NCBI RefSeq assembly: GCF_020520425.1
Contig: NC_079489.1
Coordinates: 17,880,001 to 17,944,000, forward strand
Length of the DNA stretch: 64,000 bases
DNA from: Spinacia oleracea
Lineage: Eukaryota > Streptophyta > Magnoliopsida > Caryophyllales > Amaranthaceae
Direction: 5' to 3'
Part shown: positions 31,501 to 41,514 of the stretch, piece by piece
How positions within the stretch are numbered: position 1 is the first letter of the stretch
How the letters are laid out: every line of letters begins with the position of its first letter
Position numbers and translations under genes: made by a program
Notes under the pieces: model-generated
What the model saw: the letters and a program-made list of their open reading frames with translations, nothing else
Told to the model about the DNA's origin: nothing
The model's database searches: none

Positions 31501-34308
31501 CCGAAAGATTTCTACCCCCTGCCACGGATTGATAGGCTGGTAGACTCCACTAGCGGTCACGCAATGCTCAGTTTCCTAGATGCTTTCTCAGGGTATCATC
31601 AGGTCAGCCTGCATAAATCAGACAGGAAGAAGGCGGCCTTTATCACAGATGCAGGAGTTTTCTGTTATAAGGCGATGCCGTTCGGGTTGAAAAATGCAGG
31701 GGAAACATATCAAAGGCTGGTTGACAAGGTGTTCGCCGACCAAAAAGGCAGAAACGTGGAGGTCTATGTAGATGACTCTATCGTAAAAAGCCGGAAGGAG
31801 GAGGATCATGTTAGCGACCTCCGAGAAACTTTTGAAACTTTGAGAAAATACAGGATGAAATTAAACCCAAAAAAATGCGTCTTCGGAGTAAGGTCCGGAA
31901 AATTCCTGGGTTTCTTGGTCAGCGAGCGTGGCATAGACGCCAACCCTGAAAAAGTAGAAGCAATCATCAGTCTGCCGCAACCCAAGAGCGTAAAAGACAT
32001 ACATCGGCTGACAGGAAAAATGGCCGCCTTAAACAGATTTGTGAGCAAGTCGGCAGATAAGCAAATGCCCTTCTTCACAACCCTGAGGCAAAACAAGAAG
32101 TTCAAATGGGGGCCGGCAGAGCAAGAGGCCTTTGAAGCTCTAAAAAGTCACTTAAAGAACCTGCCAACAATAGCAAGGGCAAAAGAGGGCGGCAAATTAC
32201 AACTATACATATCGGCGTCGCCAAAGACTGTTGCAGCAGTACTGGTAGCCGAAGCAGAGAACAAAGGGCAGCAGCCGGTATATTTTGTGAGCCATGTGCT
32301 AAACGGCCCAGAAACAAGGTACACGTTGGTGGAAAAAATGGCATATGCAGTCCTCATCGCGGCTAGAAAGTTAAGACCATACTTTGATGCGCATACAATC
32401 GAAGTGCTAACAAACTTTCCTCTCGAAAAAGCCATCAGCAAGCTAGATACATCAGGCCGGTTGCTAAAATGGGCAATAGAGTTGTCCGAGTTTGACTTGG
32501 AATTCCGGCCAAGAACTGCAATCAAAGCCCAGGCATTGGCGGACTTCATAGTTGAAGCGTCATACCAAGAAGATGAAGTACAAGCTGAAGTATGGGATGT
32601 GTCAGTGGATGGATCAGCTGCACAGACAGGCAGTGGGGCTGGAATAATCATGAAATCGCCAGCAGGAGACATTTTTGAGTATGCTATAAAGTTTACGTTC
32701 AACGCGTCAAATAACGAGGCAGAATACGAGGCAGCAATTGCCGGCATCCAAATGTGCCTCGCAGCAGATGCCAAAAGAGTAATACTGACAACAGACTCCC
32801 AGCTGGTAGCAAGTCAATTCAGCGGAGAATATGAGGCCAAAGAACCTTCGATGGTCAAATACCTGGAGAAGTTGAGGTCGGTGTCGGCTCAGCTAGAGAA
32901 ATTCAGCATTAATCTGGTACCCCGAGCAGAGAACACACTGGCAGACGCCCTATCAAAGTTAGCAAGTTCAAATGTCGCCGACTTGAAAAGAACAGTCATG
33001 ATGGAAGTCATGAATAAGCGAAGTACGGAGTCGGAGGTAATACGGGTCATGGCCATCACAACTACCTCAGAATGGTACGATAATATCCAAACATACATAC
33101 AGACTGGAGCGCTACCAGCAGATTTTGCAGAGGCCAAAAAGACAAGAAGGGACTCGGTTTGGTACATCATCCTGTGGGGACGGTTGTACAAAAAGTCATT
33201 TAGCCTGCCATTCTTAAGGTGCCTAACAGCATTCGAGTCAGCAAGGCTGATCGAAGAGATGCACGAAGGAACATGTGGGAACCATGCCGGTGGAAAACCC
33301 CTTGCCATCATCTGTCAAAGGCAAGGCTATTACTGGCCAACAATGTTAGAAGATTGTCGAGCTTATGTAAAAAAGTGCGAGAAATGTCAAAAGTTTTCAG
33401 CTGTGATAAACTTGCCGGCCAATGATTTGATGCCCATTCTGAACCCAATCCCATTCGCACAATGGGGAATGGATATTGTTGGACCATTCCCAATGGCGGC
33501 TGGAGGGCGCAAGTTCTTAATAGTAGCAGTGGACTACTTCACCAAGTGGATAGAAGCAGAGCCGGTAGCAAAAATAACGGCAAACCAGGTGAAAAAATTC
33601 ATATGGAAAAATATAATAACAAGATTTGGGCTGCCGCAGGCAATAGTTTTTGACCATGGAGCACAGTTTGATTGTGCACCCATACAATGCTTCCTGGGAT
33701 TATACAGAGTAAAGTTAGCTCACTCGTCAGTATGTCACCCACAGAGCAATGGGCAAGCAGAGGCGGCGAATAAGCAAATCCTGGCTGCACTGAAAAAGAA
33801 GCTAGAATACTGTAAAGGCAAATGGGCAGATCTTATGCCAGAGATTCTGTGGTGCAACAGAACTGCTATCAAGGAGGCTACCGGCGAGAGTCCGTTCAAA
33901 TTAAGCTTCGGGTCTGAGGCTGTTATACCGGCAGAAATGGCTCTGCCAACCATGCGAATCCAGCATTACGATGAGGAGAGAAACGATCAGCTGCTGCGAC
34001 ATCAGTTGGATTTCATGCCAGAAATCCGCATGAAAGCAGAAGTAAGTTCGGCAGCATACAAAAGCAGAATGAGCAGAGCATACAACAAGAAAGTGAAGCA
34101 TCGGCCTCTAGGAGTAGGAGACCTGGTACTGCGGAGAACGGCGGCAACAGGAAAAGGAAATGCTCAAGGAAAGCTGACAGCCAATTGGGAAGGACCATAC
34201 CAGATATGGGAGGAAATAGTTCCTGGATCATACCGGTTAATGCAAATGGATGGTACCGCGCTCAAAAACTCCTGGAACGCGAGTACTCTGAGAAAGTACT
34301 ATGTTTGA
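28582..34308 (+). CDS. gag-pol: Tat-element Gag-Pol polyprotein (single 1,908-residue frame)
   Basis: One uninterrupted frame from ATG at 28,582. Gag lies at about residues 205-375 (GRYDGTTDPEDHCTTFEQHM). A zinc-knuckle variant is at 478-491 (C-X2-H-X4-H-X4-C, the second Cys replaced by His). Protease follows with active-site VDSGSSANI (Asp about 653). Reverse transcriptase has LSFLDAFSGYHQ (Asp 1000) and YVDD at about 1062-1065, followed by its RNase H. A second RNase H-like domain begins VDGSAAQTGSGAG (about 1342-1480). Integrase has an HHCC zinc site (HEGTCGNH about 1561, CEKCQK) and DDE residues near Asp1631, Asp1691 and Glu1727, spaced as DD35E. There are no stops and all catalytic signatures are present, so it may encode working proteins that package, copy and integrate the element RNA. 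The upstream leader after the primer-binding site is only about 30 bases. Gag and Pol share one frame, so processing by the protease is expected. Confidence 0.93.
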   Translation: MDFSQKDGKKSKKSQEKATTPQPATTSKFQPSLLNPVHPSQAQSVISPIKKNTSIPAQREFTVEDDDELEIESPAREQPKTPLEQTLQERLSPLSEVFTGEQLKTLSAVMAALSELPASQQPGSVGSLRKTRSAVPQLPVRDLLTALNQENTPEKRKRSDPAETEWPETEQVPTAEYERRAPVLQIARRQTIQPKDSPLCREILEERMERIKIPTGRYDGTTDPEDHCTTFEQHMMLYTDSDAMWCKVFPSTLLGVAASWYKGIEAHSIYSFRQLQASFLSRFVSKQKRKKSSGELMSFAQRDREPLRDYLTRFNNESITIPNLQQEVAVLALMRGMQECEFKKYLSRKSYTNLGDVLHKANEYIRGDEMMKISNVVVATGGNVGYNPGYNPQTGKGGNNFHQSNNQQGAGQRNQNNRNANPQGQRSRQDRRESRGLFDNYTPLNTPRTAIYNINNKMDGWRRPPPMQSRERNVKKFCDFHNEHGHLTEDCRDLKDNIEDMVRKGYFSQYRARQGNGNNNSVGGNPTNSYRPQQQNQQQYPRIEQPYQPPRIEQKQPETSARAEQRDGGKKPPVYVISGGPVHGGTISGASRSLEEHRHMVNFHNTRVWPNPPSIPVMTFSESDCRGIIFPHDDPLVLTIDIANADVNRVLVDSGSSANIIFWEAFKQLHIPEDELQRVNYPVIGFSGSTVYPEGSIRLPVKIGEGSEMRDLMVDFLIIKVPAAYNVIIGRPFIHDVQAVVSTYHLTMIYMSNLERPAKIRGSQLAARSCYLTALRTPGRMVPEVNLTTEPARQEIHLTTKPARQEQLSKRKSCTKRGRTDLNMEHFDERPVSAPRPMPDGLTENFELEAGNMDRTVVIGTEMGSDMKVNLISLLREHADIFAFSADEMPGIDPEIMVHRLNADRNVRPVRQKKRNFSTEKMTAIQEEVDKLLAAGFIEPCDYPEWLANVVMVKKSSGSWRMCVDFTNLNRACPKDFYPLPRIDRLVDSTSGHAMLSFLDAFSGYHQVSLHKSDRKKAAFITDAGVFCYKAMPFGLKNAGETYQRLVDKVFADQKGRNVEVYVDDSIVKSRKEEDHVSDLRETFETLRKYRMKLNPKKCVFGVRSGKFLGFLVSERGIDANPEKVEAIISLPQPKSVKDIHRLTGKMAALNRFVSKSADKQMPFFTTLRQNKKFKWGPAEQEAFEALKSHLKNLPTIARAKEGGKLQLYISASPKTVAAVLVAEAENKGQQPVYFVSHVLNGPETRYTLVEKMAYAVLIAARKLRPYFDAHTIEVLTNFPLEKAISKLDTSGRLLKWAIELSEFDLEFRPRTAIKAQALADFIVEASYQEDEVQAEVWDVSVDGSAAQTGSGAGIIMKSPAGDIFEYAIKFTFNASNNEAEYEAAIAGIQMCLAADAKRVILTTDSQLVASQFSGEYEAKEPSMVKYLEKLRSVSAQLEKFSINLVPRAENTLADALSKLASSNVADLKRTVMMEVMNKRSTESEVIRVMAITTTSEWYDNIQTYIQTGALPADFAEAKKTRRDSVWYIILWGRLYKKSFSLPFLRCLTAFESARLIEEMHEGTCGNHAGGKPLAIICQRQGYYWPTMLEDCRAYVKKCEKCQKFSAVINLPANDLMPILNPIPFAQWGMDIVGPFPMAAGGRKFLIVAVDYFTKWIEAEPVAKITANQVKKFIWKNIITRFGLPQAIVFDHGAQFDCAPIQCFLGLYRVKLAHSSVCHPQSNGQAEAANKQILAALKKKLEYCKGKWADLMPEILWCNRTAIKEATGESPFKLSFGSEAVIPAEMALPTMRIQHYDEERNDQLLRHQLDFMPEIRMKAEVSSAAYKSRMSRAYNKKVKHRPLGVGDLVLRRTAATGKGNAQGKLTANWEGPYQIWEEIVPGSYRLMQMDGTALKNSWNASTLRKYYV

Positions 34309-34470
34309 AAAAAACTGTAATGATGATGTATGAGCAGGCTGATTGCAATAGCAGTCTGCATTTTGCTGTTATGTATAATTAGGGCGGTCCTCAAATACGA
34401 CCAGTCCATAAATGAAGGAAGAAAAAAGCAAAAAACAAACGCTGCATAAATCAACACGCAAAGGTAATGT

Positions 34471-35480
34471 ATGGATGTGATCAGTAGCAGTAAAGAAAAT
34501 AAATGCCGTTTGGGCACTTTACTGCGAAGCGTAGCAGTCCATAATAAAGTTGTTGTGATTAGTAGCTTTGGAGAAAATAAATGCCGTTAAGGGGCACTCC
34601 ATTGTGAAGCGTAGCATTCAACGAAGTGTATGGATGTGATCAGTAATAGTAAAGAAAATAAATGCCGTTTGGGCACTTTACTGCGAAGCGTAGCAGTCCA
34701 TAATAAAGTTGTTGTGATTAGTAGCTTTGGAGAAAATAAATGCCGTTAAGGGGCACTCCATTGTGAAGCGTAGCATTCAACGAAGTGTATGGATGTGATC
34801 AGTAACAGTAAAGAAAATAAATGCCGTTTGGGCACTTTACTGCGAAGCGTAGCAGTCCATAATAAAGTTGTTGTGATTAGTAGCTTTGGAGAAAATAAAT
34901 GCCGTTAAGGGGCACTCCATTGTGAAGCGTAGCATTCAACGAAGTGTATGGATGTGATCAGTAACAGTAAAGAAAATAAATGCCGTTTGGGCACTTTACT
35001 GCGAAGCGTAGTAGTCCATAATAAAGTTGTTGTGATTAGTAGCTTTGGAGAAAATAAATGCCGTTAAGGGGCACTCCATTGTGAAGCGTAGCATTCAACG
35101 AAGTGTATGGATGTGATCAGTAACAGTAAAGAAAATAAATGCCGTTTGGGCACTTTACTGCAAAGCGTAGCAGTCCATAATAAAGTTGTTGTGATTATTA
35201 GCTTTGGAGAAAATAAATGCCGTTAAGGGGCACTCCATTGTGAAGCGTAGCATTCAACGAAGTGTATGGATGTGATCAGTAACAGTAAAGAAAATAAATG
35301 CCGTTTGGGCACTTTACTGCGAAGCGTAGCAGTCCATAATAAAGTTGTTGTGATTAGTAGCTTTGGAGAAAATAAATGCCGTTAAGGCGCACTCCATTGT
35401 GAAGCGTAGCATTCAACGAATTGTATGGTGTGACTAGTAGCCGTACAGAAAATAAATGCCGTTTGGGCACTTGTACTGCG
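34471..35480 (+). repeat. 159-bp tandem array in the 3' region of the Tat element
   Basis: Units start near 34,471, 34,630, 34,789, 34,948, 35,107 and 35,266 (period 159), then a decayed seventh copy from about 35,425. Each unit is itself a dimer of roughly 80-bp halves. Both halves contain GAAAATAAATGCCGTT, then a GGGCAC- or GGGGCACTCC-type phrase, then GCGAAGCGTAGCA or GTGAAGCGTAGCA. Units are almost identical. The array lies between the pol stop and the end of the antisense gene, which converge on it. Confidence 0.9.
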
Positions 35481-35909
35481 AAGCGTAGCAATCCATAATA
35501 ATTTGTTGTAATTAAAAGTGTTAGAGAAAATAAACGATGTTAAGATGCACTCCATTTCGAAACATAACAATCATTTCGAAGTGTATCATCGAAGTAAACA
35601 TACAATCAAAAACTACTTGTTATAAATGCATGATTACAGCAGAAAAAACACTAAAAACCGACAGCCATCACCAAAAAATCTTGCGAAGTGATTAGCTGAT
35701 CACAAGGCACAAAAGATGTCGGTTAAAAACCGACACCCCTACAATAAAACGATGTTCTAAGATATGTTACATCAACAATAAGTGCCCTAACAGCATCTGG
35801 CAAAAAGTCAAAAGCCAACCGGCTAAACTAAAAAACCCTAACATGTATGAGGCCGGCTGGGAAAAGTAGAGGATCCGCAAGAAGAGGAGGGTGATGACTG
35901 CCAAGACCG

Positions 35910-38900
35910 TCAAACGGCACGCTCATCACCAGACCAGTAGGCATCTTCTGGAACTTGCAAGGGGGGCAAGGTTCTTTGATTGGCATTGCAAATCACAGCC
36001 TCGGGTAGCTCCTGAGGCTCAAAGCCGGTAGCAACCTTGTACAGCTCCTTCTCCTCATACCCAGCCTCAAATTCTTGCCACCCATCCTCATCCAGCTTCT
36101 TCACATGGCAAACGACCCGATGAGCAGCGCACCAACCACCGTTATGGCGCAGAGTAAGAATATCATTAAACCAGTCAGACTGGAGAAGCTTATCAACAGC
36201 TCTCTTGGCGGCAGTCTTCTTCACCACAGGCAAACTCTGGTTAAGACCAGTCAGCTCCTCAGTCAGACCGTCTGCCCTCTCAGTTTCAGCCTTCAGCTTC
36301 GGCTCAACCTCTTCCAGCCTTCGGTTCGCCGCCTCCAAATTCGAAGAAGCACTCTCCAACTTCTTCTCATTAATCTTCAAAGCAGATTCAGCCGCCTCAG
36401 CCCGCTTCTTCAGCTCGGCAATATCAATGCTATTCTGCGTCAGCTGCATCTGGTTCCAACGATAGACATAGTACAAATCCATGCTGGATTGAACAGCCTA
36501 AGAAACAAAAAAAATTGTTGTACAAATGAGTAATCAAAAAAAAGCCGGATAGAAAGTTGTAGCAAGCTAAGCAAGAAATACCTTGTATAAATCGTTGAAA
36601 TGCTGAGCAGCAGGGGCGTCAATCTGACCCTGTGGCCTGTCAGCAGGAGTAATCAGATCCCGAAAAGCACGGTAGCCCAAATCCCCACCATCCTTAGCAG
36701 AATCCGTCGCCACCGACTCCCCACACAGCAGATCAATGTTTGGGTAGAACTGATCGGTGGGTTCGCCGCCAGAAGACCCGAACCATGATTTCATTGCTTC
36801 CGGGATCTTAAAGGGGGTATCCTCAATCCAACTGCCGGTACGAAGCGGCAGATGATAATTTAGTCGAGAATCACCAGATCGATTCTCGCTACGACTAACA
36901 GGAGGCATACTAGAATTACCCCCTGTCACTGCGGCCGACATGGCACAGTGCTGAAACGGAGCCTCATTCTCGCCGCCACGATCTTCCTCGTCCAAAATCT
37001 CAATGGACGGCTGCGGAGACGGGTGAACCGCAACAGCAGAATCAGCCGTCTTTTTGAAAGCATCGTCAGCATGGATTTCGTACTGATCAACAGCAGCCGA
37101 AACATCATCGCCGCCAGCGGCCTTAGACTTCTTAGTGGGGTCAGAACGCCCACTAGTAAGTGACGACCTCTTCCGAGTCCTCCCACCACGGCCGGTTGGA
37201 TTAGATTGCATAGTGGGCGGTTGCACAGTTTTTGGAATAGAGACAGACGAAGATTTTGTTTTAGAACCGCCGGCAACACGATTCTTCGCAACAGTAGCAG
37301 TTGAGCGACGGGAGGAGGCACGTGTGGAATACGTTGATATGGTGTCGTACTTTCCCTTAGGCGGCGGAGGCTGCGTACACACAGGTCGCCAATTCTCGTC
37401 AAATCCGAGAATTTCTCTATCCAATGTTTTAGTACCTGCAAAGACAACGACTCAATTAAAACCGGAAAAAAACTTATGCAATACACAAAGCTATAAAATA
37501 GCAATAATAAGTACATCCCATTCGGCTGAAAATATGTTTACCAAAGCAGTGGGTGTTGCAAAGGCCGACAGCGGACAAGGGCTGATTACCCAAAATATAA
37601 TAGGCATTAGGGAGCCAATTTCGATTAACAGCCTGTTTTTTGCTGAGGCCGACATCTAAAATGTCACACGCCAAATAATCAAAAGCCTTTCTCTCCCGCC
37701 GGCCCAAGCCACGCTGGTCATACTGCTCCATTCGAGGCCGGGGTTTAGAAAATGTCCGTCGGAGCAAAAAGCCGTCAGGAACTTGAACGAAGTAAAAGCG
37801 ATCCTGCCAATCTTTACAGCTCGACAAAGGAGGATGCACAGTCTTTCTCTTCGTTGCGCTATACGCCGACATCCACCCCGTCTCTCCATCCTTCTTCAAC
37901 CATAACAGCCGCTTGAACAAATTCAACGTCAGCGGCCATTGTTTAAACAAACACAACCAGACATATGAGATAACAGTTCTGATGGTAGTAGGGGTAACTT
38001 GGGCCAAGCAGACGTTCCAAGCCCGGAATATTTTCTCAACAAAGGGGTGCAGAGGAAAGCGAAGCCCAAAATCGAAATGCTTCGCATACACAGCAATATG
38101 GCCGGGAGGACAGTCGAATATAGTTGCACCTTCATCCGGCACTACCAGCTTATACTCAGCCGACAATCCAAGAAAAGTCCCTCCATGAACCACATGATTC
38201 TTCTTTATGATCAGATCGCGCCAAGACGTCAAAATCGCGGTTGTACGAGGAAGACTTTTTAAGGGAGGGAGTTCTTCTTTCCTATGAACATCCGTGGAGT
38301 CGTCGGTAAAATAAGGCTGTTCTTTAGCCTCATCCGCAAGAACTTCAGCGACTATCACGTCGGCCGGATCGTCATCATCTGAACCAATACCGTCGTCTCC
38401 AATGTCTGCGTCATCCCTACCAGAAACGCCAGCATCTTCACCATCATCACCCCTATGAGCATCAACATCCTTGCCGGCGGAATCCTCAAAGATGGAATCA
38501 CCATCGGAGTATTCGCCGGTAGCCATATCAATATCATCATTAACAGGCTCTTTACCAGGGCGGCGGCCACTAGTGCTAGCCGGTTGTTCGGAAGCCATCC
38601 TATCAGCCTGACCAAAAGAAACACCGAAGTTGCCAGTATTAGTTCCATACTGCCCGTGGCCACTGCCGGTGGAATTCAAGAATTCCCGGTAATCACGAAT
38701 ATAATACCGCACCGAAAGGGGAGAAACATCTAAAGCAGGCTCAGAAGCCGGAATAGGATGCTCGCGAGACCTCATTTCCCGTATCATTCGAGCCCGCAGA
38801 TGATGTAGGGCATAACAACGCTCTCTCTCAGCCTGATTCAAACCCTCGTCATAAACCTCACGAATGGCAGTCCGGCTCCTCCCGGGCCCAACTACAATTA

Positions 38901-38977
38901 CTCTCTTGAGGAACACTCCAACCGGTAAACCCAGAAGGCTGAGAAGAAGGGTTGTCCCCACCCACATTTTTGGTCAT
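35910..38977 (-). CDS. Antisense three-exon gene of the Tat element, Transposase_28 (PF04195)-like with coiled coil
   Basis: Exons on the minus strand: 38,977-37,542, 37,435-36,582 and 36,497-35,910. Introns of about 107 and 84 bases have GT...AG ends (G|GTAAAC...TTTGCAG; AAG|GTATTT...TTCTTAG) and keep frame. Exon 1 has an N-terminal conserved block (RDYREFL), an acidic Asp/Glu/Gly-rich linker, and a domain with HFDFGLRFPLHPFVEKIFRA and WQDRFYFVQVPDGF that resembles the plant 'putative gypsy-type transposon' family PF04195. Exon 2 is basic and Ser/Pro-rich. Exon 3 has a heptad-rich helix (LKKRAEAAESALKINEKKLE) predicted to be a coiled coil, then a conserved tail. Compared with the related element at 40,678-43,027, a 23-base segment is missing near 38,875, so the reading frame from the ATG at 38,977 is broken early. 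Translation could start at a later Met. Extra antisense genes are known in Tat elements, but their function is not. Confidence 0.7.
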
Positions 38978-39597
38978 TTTGTTTTTAAGGCGGCGGATAA
39001 TTAAAAACAAGAAAAAATTTGACACCACAGAAATGCAAAAACAAAAATATATGTATAGCAAAGAGTAGCAAAATAGAGGGGTGGGTACCTACTGTTTTTT
39101 CTGGAGTTTGAAATACAAATGAAGCACGCGAAAGAGAAAAACAGGGAGAACCTACAAAAAACACAGAAACGAAAGAAAATCAAGCACAAAAATAAGAGAG
39201 GAAGAAAAACCCGAAATTCGGTAACAACGAAAAAGGAGGCTAATAAACCTTGGAAAATTCAAACCACAACAACAGCAAAAGCTTGAGAATCAAACAGCAA
39301 CAAATTTCAGCGAAAAACCCAGGGGAAGAGAGAGAGAAAGGTCGGAAGTTCAAGAATAAAGTGGGTGAAATGAAAAATCTCGAAGAGGTTAAGGCCTTTT
39401 ATTGGTCAAAGGGGGGTATACAAAACGTCACGACCCGTAAGTCAAGCAGTTAAAAGGTCAGTTACATTCAGAATCAACGACCCAGATTAAGCACACCAAA
39501 TAACGCTCGAGATGAAGGCCACGTGGGAGAACGTGGGTAACAATCTCCCGCCACTTGCACGACAAAAATTCAAAAATAATGCCTAGTCACCCACAGC
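38978..39597 (-). other. Upstream region of the antisense gene
   Basis: A/G-rich on the plus strand (C/T-rich leader-like on the minus strand), with short frames only. It is well conserved in the deleted relative (41,515-42,120), so it probably contains the promoter and 5' leader of the antisense transcript. No specific box is convincing. Confidence 0.4.
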
Positions 39598-39800
39598 ATC
39601 TTCAAGGGGGCTAGTCGTCCAAACCTTCTTCAAGGGGGCTAGTCGTCCAAACCTTTTTCAAGGGGGCTAGTCGTCAAAATATTTTTTCAAGGGGGCTAGT
39701 CGTCCAAACCTTTTTCAAGGGGGCTATCGTCCAAATCTTTTTTCAAGGGGGATAGTCGTCAAAACCTTTTTCAAGGGGGCTAGTAGTCCAAATCTTTTTT
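39598..39800 (+). repeat. Purine-tract minisatellite before the 3' LTR
   Basis: About seven copies of a 24-28 base unit, TTCAAGGGGGCTAGTCGTCC plus AAACCTTT. The core AGGGGGCTAGT is the same as the polypurine tract right before the 3' LTR (40,008-40,020). A diverged version is at 42,126-42,345 in the related element. Confidence 0.85.
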
Positions 39801-40007
39801 CCAAAGGACCTAGCAACGGATTTCTTCATTCAGAGAGAAGGCGGTCGACAAACTGTTCGCGGTCTTTTCTCAGAAATACTCGCAATACAGTCAGCGCCCG
39901 CGCTTCACTCTGAGGGGGCTAGTTGTACCACCAGGTAGCAAAATAATACTTATTTTTTCCCATTAAACTCAGAGCAAGCGCAACAATTGTCATATATGCG
40001 CTTACTC

Positions 40008-40020
40008 TGAGGGGGCTAGT
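40008..40020 (+). promoter_or_regulatory. Polypurine tract of the Tat element
   Basis: TGAGGGGGCTAGT abuts the 3' LTR start TGTACGG. It should prime plus-strand DNA synthesis. A decoy copy followed by TGTACC occurs about 100 bases upstream (39,910-39,927). Confidence 0.7.
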
Positions 40021-40474
40021 TGTACGGGGTGTCCTACCGGCACCACCGGGTACCGGCAGAACTCCCCGTATGTAAACTTAACCTGCAGGTAATCTGGTCA
40101 TCTTAGGTAAATATCCTCTACCGGCATTATTTGCAAGACAACCTACCGGCATTATCATGAAGACAACCAACCAAGGGTCACTATCAACAGGTCGCTATCT
40201 AACCACAAGGGACCTACCAGATCGTACCCTTGGATTGGTCTATATAAGGAGCACCTCATTTATTGCTATGAGGGACACAAACACTTAAACACACTTCTTT
40301 CTTACTCCCTAATCATCTCTTAATCTCTCAGTAATCTTACTTAAGCATCGGAGGGGGGATCCTCGAACCACCCCCGAGGCTAGTTAATCCATTCTGTTGT
40401 GCAGATATCAACCGGCAATCTCGACAGGAATCCAGTATCCCACAGTCAGCTGTTCTCATTCCACACCCGGAACA
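40021..40474 (+). repeat. 3' LTR of the Tat element
   Basis: 454 bp, differing from the 5' LTR by C for T in GGGTACCGGC, G for T in TTAAGCATCGG, and one extra G, as read by eye. Ends GGAACA and is followed by the duplication GAATG. Confidence 0.93.
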
Positions 40475-40658
40475 GAATGCGCAGACAATAGCCTGAATTC
40501 GTGCGAAAAACAGGAGTATTGTGTCAACAGCCATGGAAGTTATAAGTGTACATGCCCAACCGGCTACTATGGGTCGGCCACCAAAGACGATCCTTGTATG
40601 ATTGAAGGCCATACAGCAAGCAGGAAGAAATTGGTGCTGGCAATTAAAACCATCGTCG
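40475..40658 (+). pseudogene. WAK EGF-like exon, main part
   Basis: Joined with 28,065-28,076 it encodes a calcium-binding EGF module. DIDEC is split by the retrotransposon; then follow NSC, EYCVN, GSYKCTCPTGYYG and DDPC, giving six cysteines and the consensus for Asp/Asn hydroxylation. The next residues (KKLVLAIKTIVG) begin the juxtamembrane stretch. The exon ends G|GTGAGT at 40,658. Except for the insertion the exon is free of stops. Confidence 0.88.
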
Positions 40659-41036
40659 GTGAGTCTGGAATTCCACCTGTACGGGGTGTCCTACCGGCAC
40701 CACGTGGTACCGGCAGAACTCCTCGTAGGTAAACTTAACCTGCAGGTAATCTGGTCATATCAGGAACAGAAGGGCTACCGGCAATATTGGAAAGACCCCT
40801 ACCGGCATTATCATGAAAATAACCAACCATGGGTCACTATCAACAGGTCGCTATCTAAACACAAGGGACCCACCTGATCGTACCCTGGGATTGGTCTATA
40901 TAAGGAGCACCCCATTTATTGCAATGGGGTACACACGAACACTTAAACACACTTCTTTCTTACTCTCTAATCATCTCTTAATCATCTCTTAATCTCTCAG
41001 TAATCTTACTTAAGCATCGGAGGGGGGATCCTCGAG

Positions 41037-41514
41037 CCATATCAATATCATCATTAACAGGCTCTTTACCAGGGCTGCGGCCACTAGTGCTAGCCGGTTG
41101 TTCGGAAGCCATCCTATCAGCCTGACCAAAAGAAACACCAAAGTTGCCATTATTAGTTCCATACTGCCCGTGGCCACTGCCGGCGGAATCCAAGAATTCC
41201 CGGTAATCACGAATATAATACCGCACCGAAAGGGGAGAAACATCTAAAGCAGGCTCAGATGCCGGAATAGGATGCTCATGAGACCTCATTTCCCGTATCA
41301 TTCGAGCCCGCAGATGATGTAGGGCATAACAACGCTCTCTCTCAGCCTGATTCAAACCCTCGTCATAAACCTCACGAATGGCAGTCCGTCTTAAATTAGA
41401 TTGAGAGTACGGCTCCTCCCGGGCCCAACTACAATTACTCTCTTGAGGAACACTCCAACCGGTAAACCCAGAAGGCTGAGAAGAAGGGTTGTCCCCACCC
41501 AAATTTTTGGTCAT
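41037..41514 (-). pseudogene. 5' part of the antisense gene in the deleted Tat-related element
   Basis: From ATG at 41,514 (minus strand) the frame reads through the same conserved N-terminal block as the complete element (RRTAIREVYDEGLNQAER, then SVRYYIRDYREFL) without a frameshift, because it keeps 23 bases that the complete copy lacks. It is cut off at 41,037 by the internal deletion, then runs briefly into LTR sequence to a stop near 40,978. Confidence 0.75.

Larger units (their letters stand above)
28077..40474 (+). mobile_element. Complete Tat-lineage (Retand-like) Ty3/Gypsy LTR retrotransposon
   Basis: A 12.4-kb element with LTRs of about 453 bp (28,077-28,529 and 40,021-40,474, TG...CA ends), the 5-bp duplication GAATG, a primer-binding site, a 1,908-residue gag-pol frame, a 159-bp tandem array, an opposite-strand spliced gene, a purine-rich minisatellite and a polypurine tract before the 3' LTR. 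Assignment to Tat rests on two RNase H-like domains in pol, the long 3' region and an antisense extra gene, all known features of that lineage. The LTRs differ at only two substitutions and one single-base indel by eye, so the insertion is recent. It lies in the EGF exon of the WAK gene. Confidence 0.92.

Noticed and set aside
28668..34231. Many open frames of 60-210 codons on the minus strand and in other plus frames across gag-pol
   Set aside because: They are shadows of the 1,908-residue frame, with no domains or independent start context.
36926..38733. Plus-strand and alternative-frame open frames across the antisense gene
   Set aside because: They overlap the spliced antisense exons, which have consistent splice sites and conserved domains; the alternatives do not.
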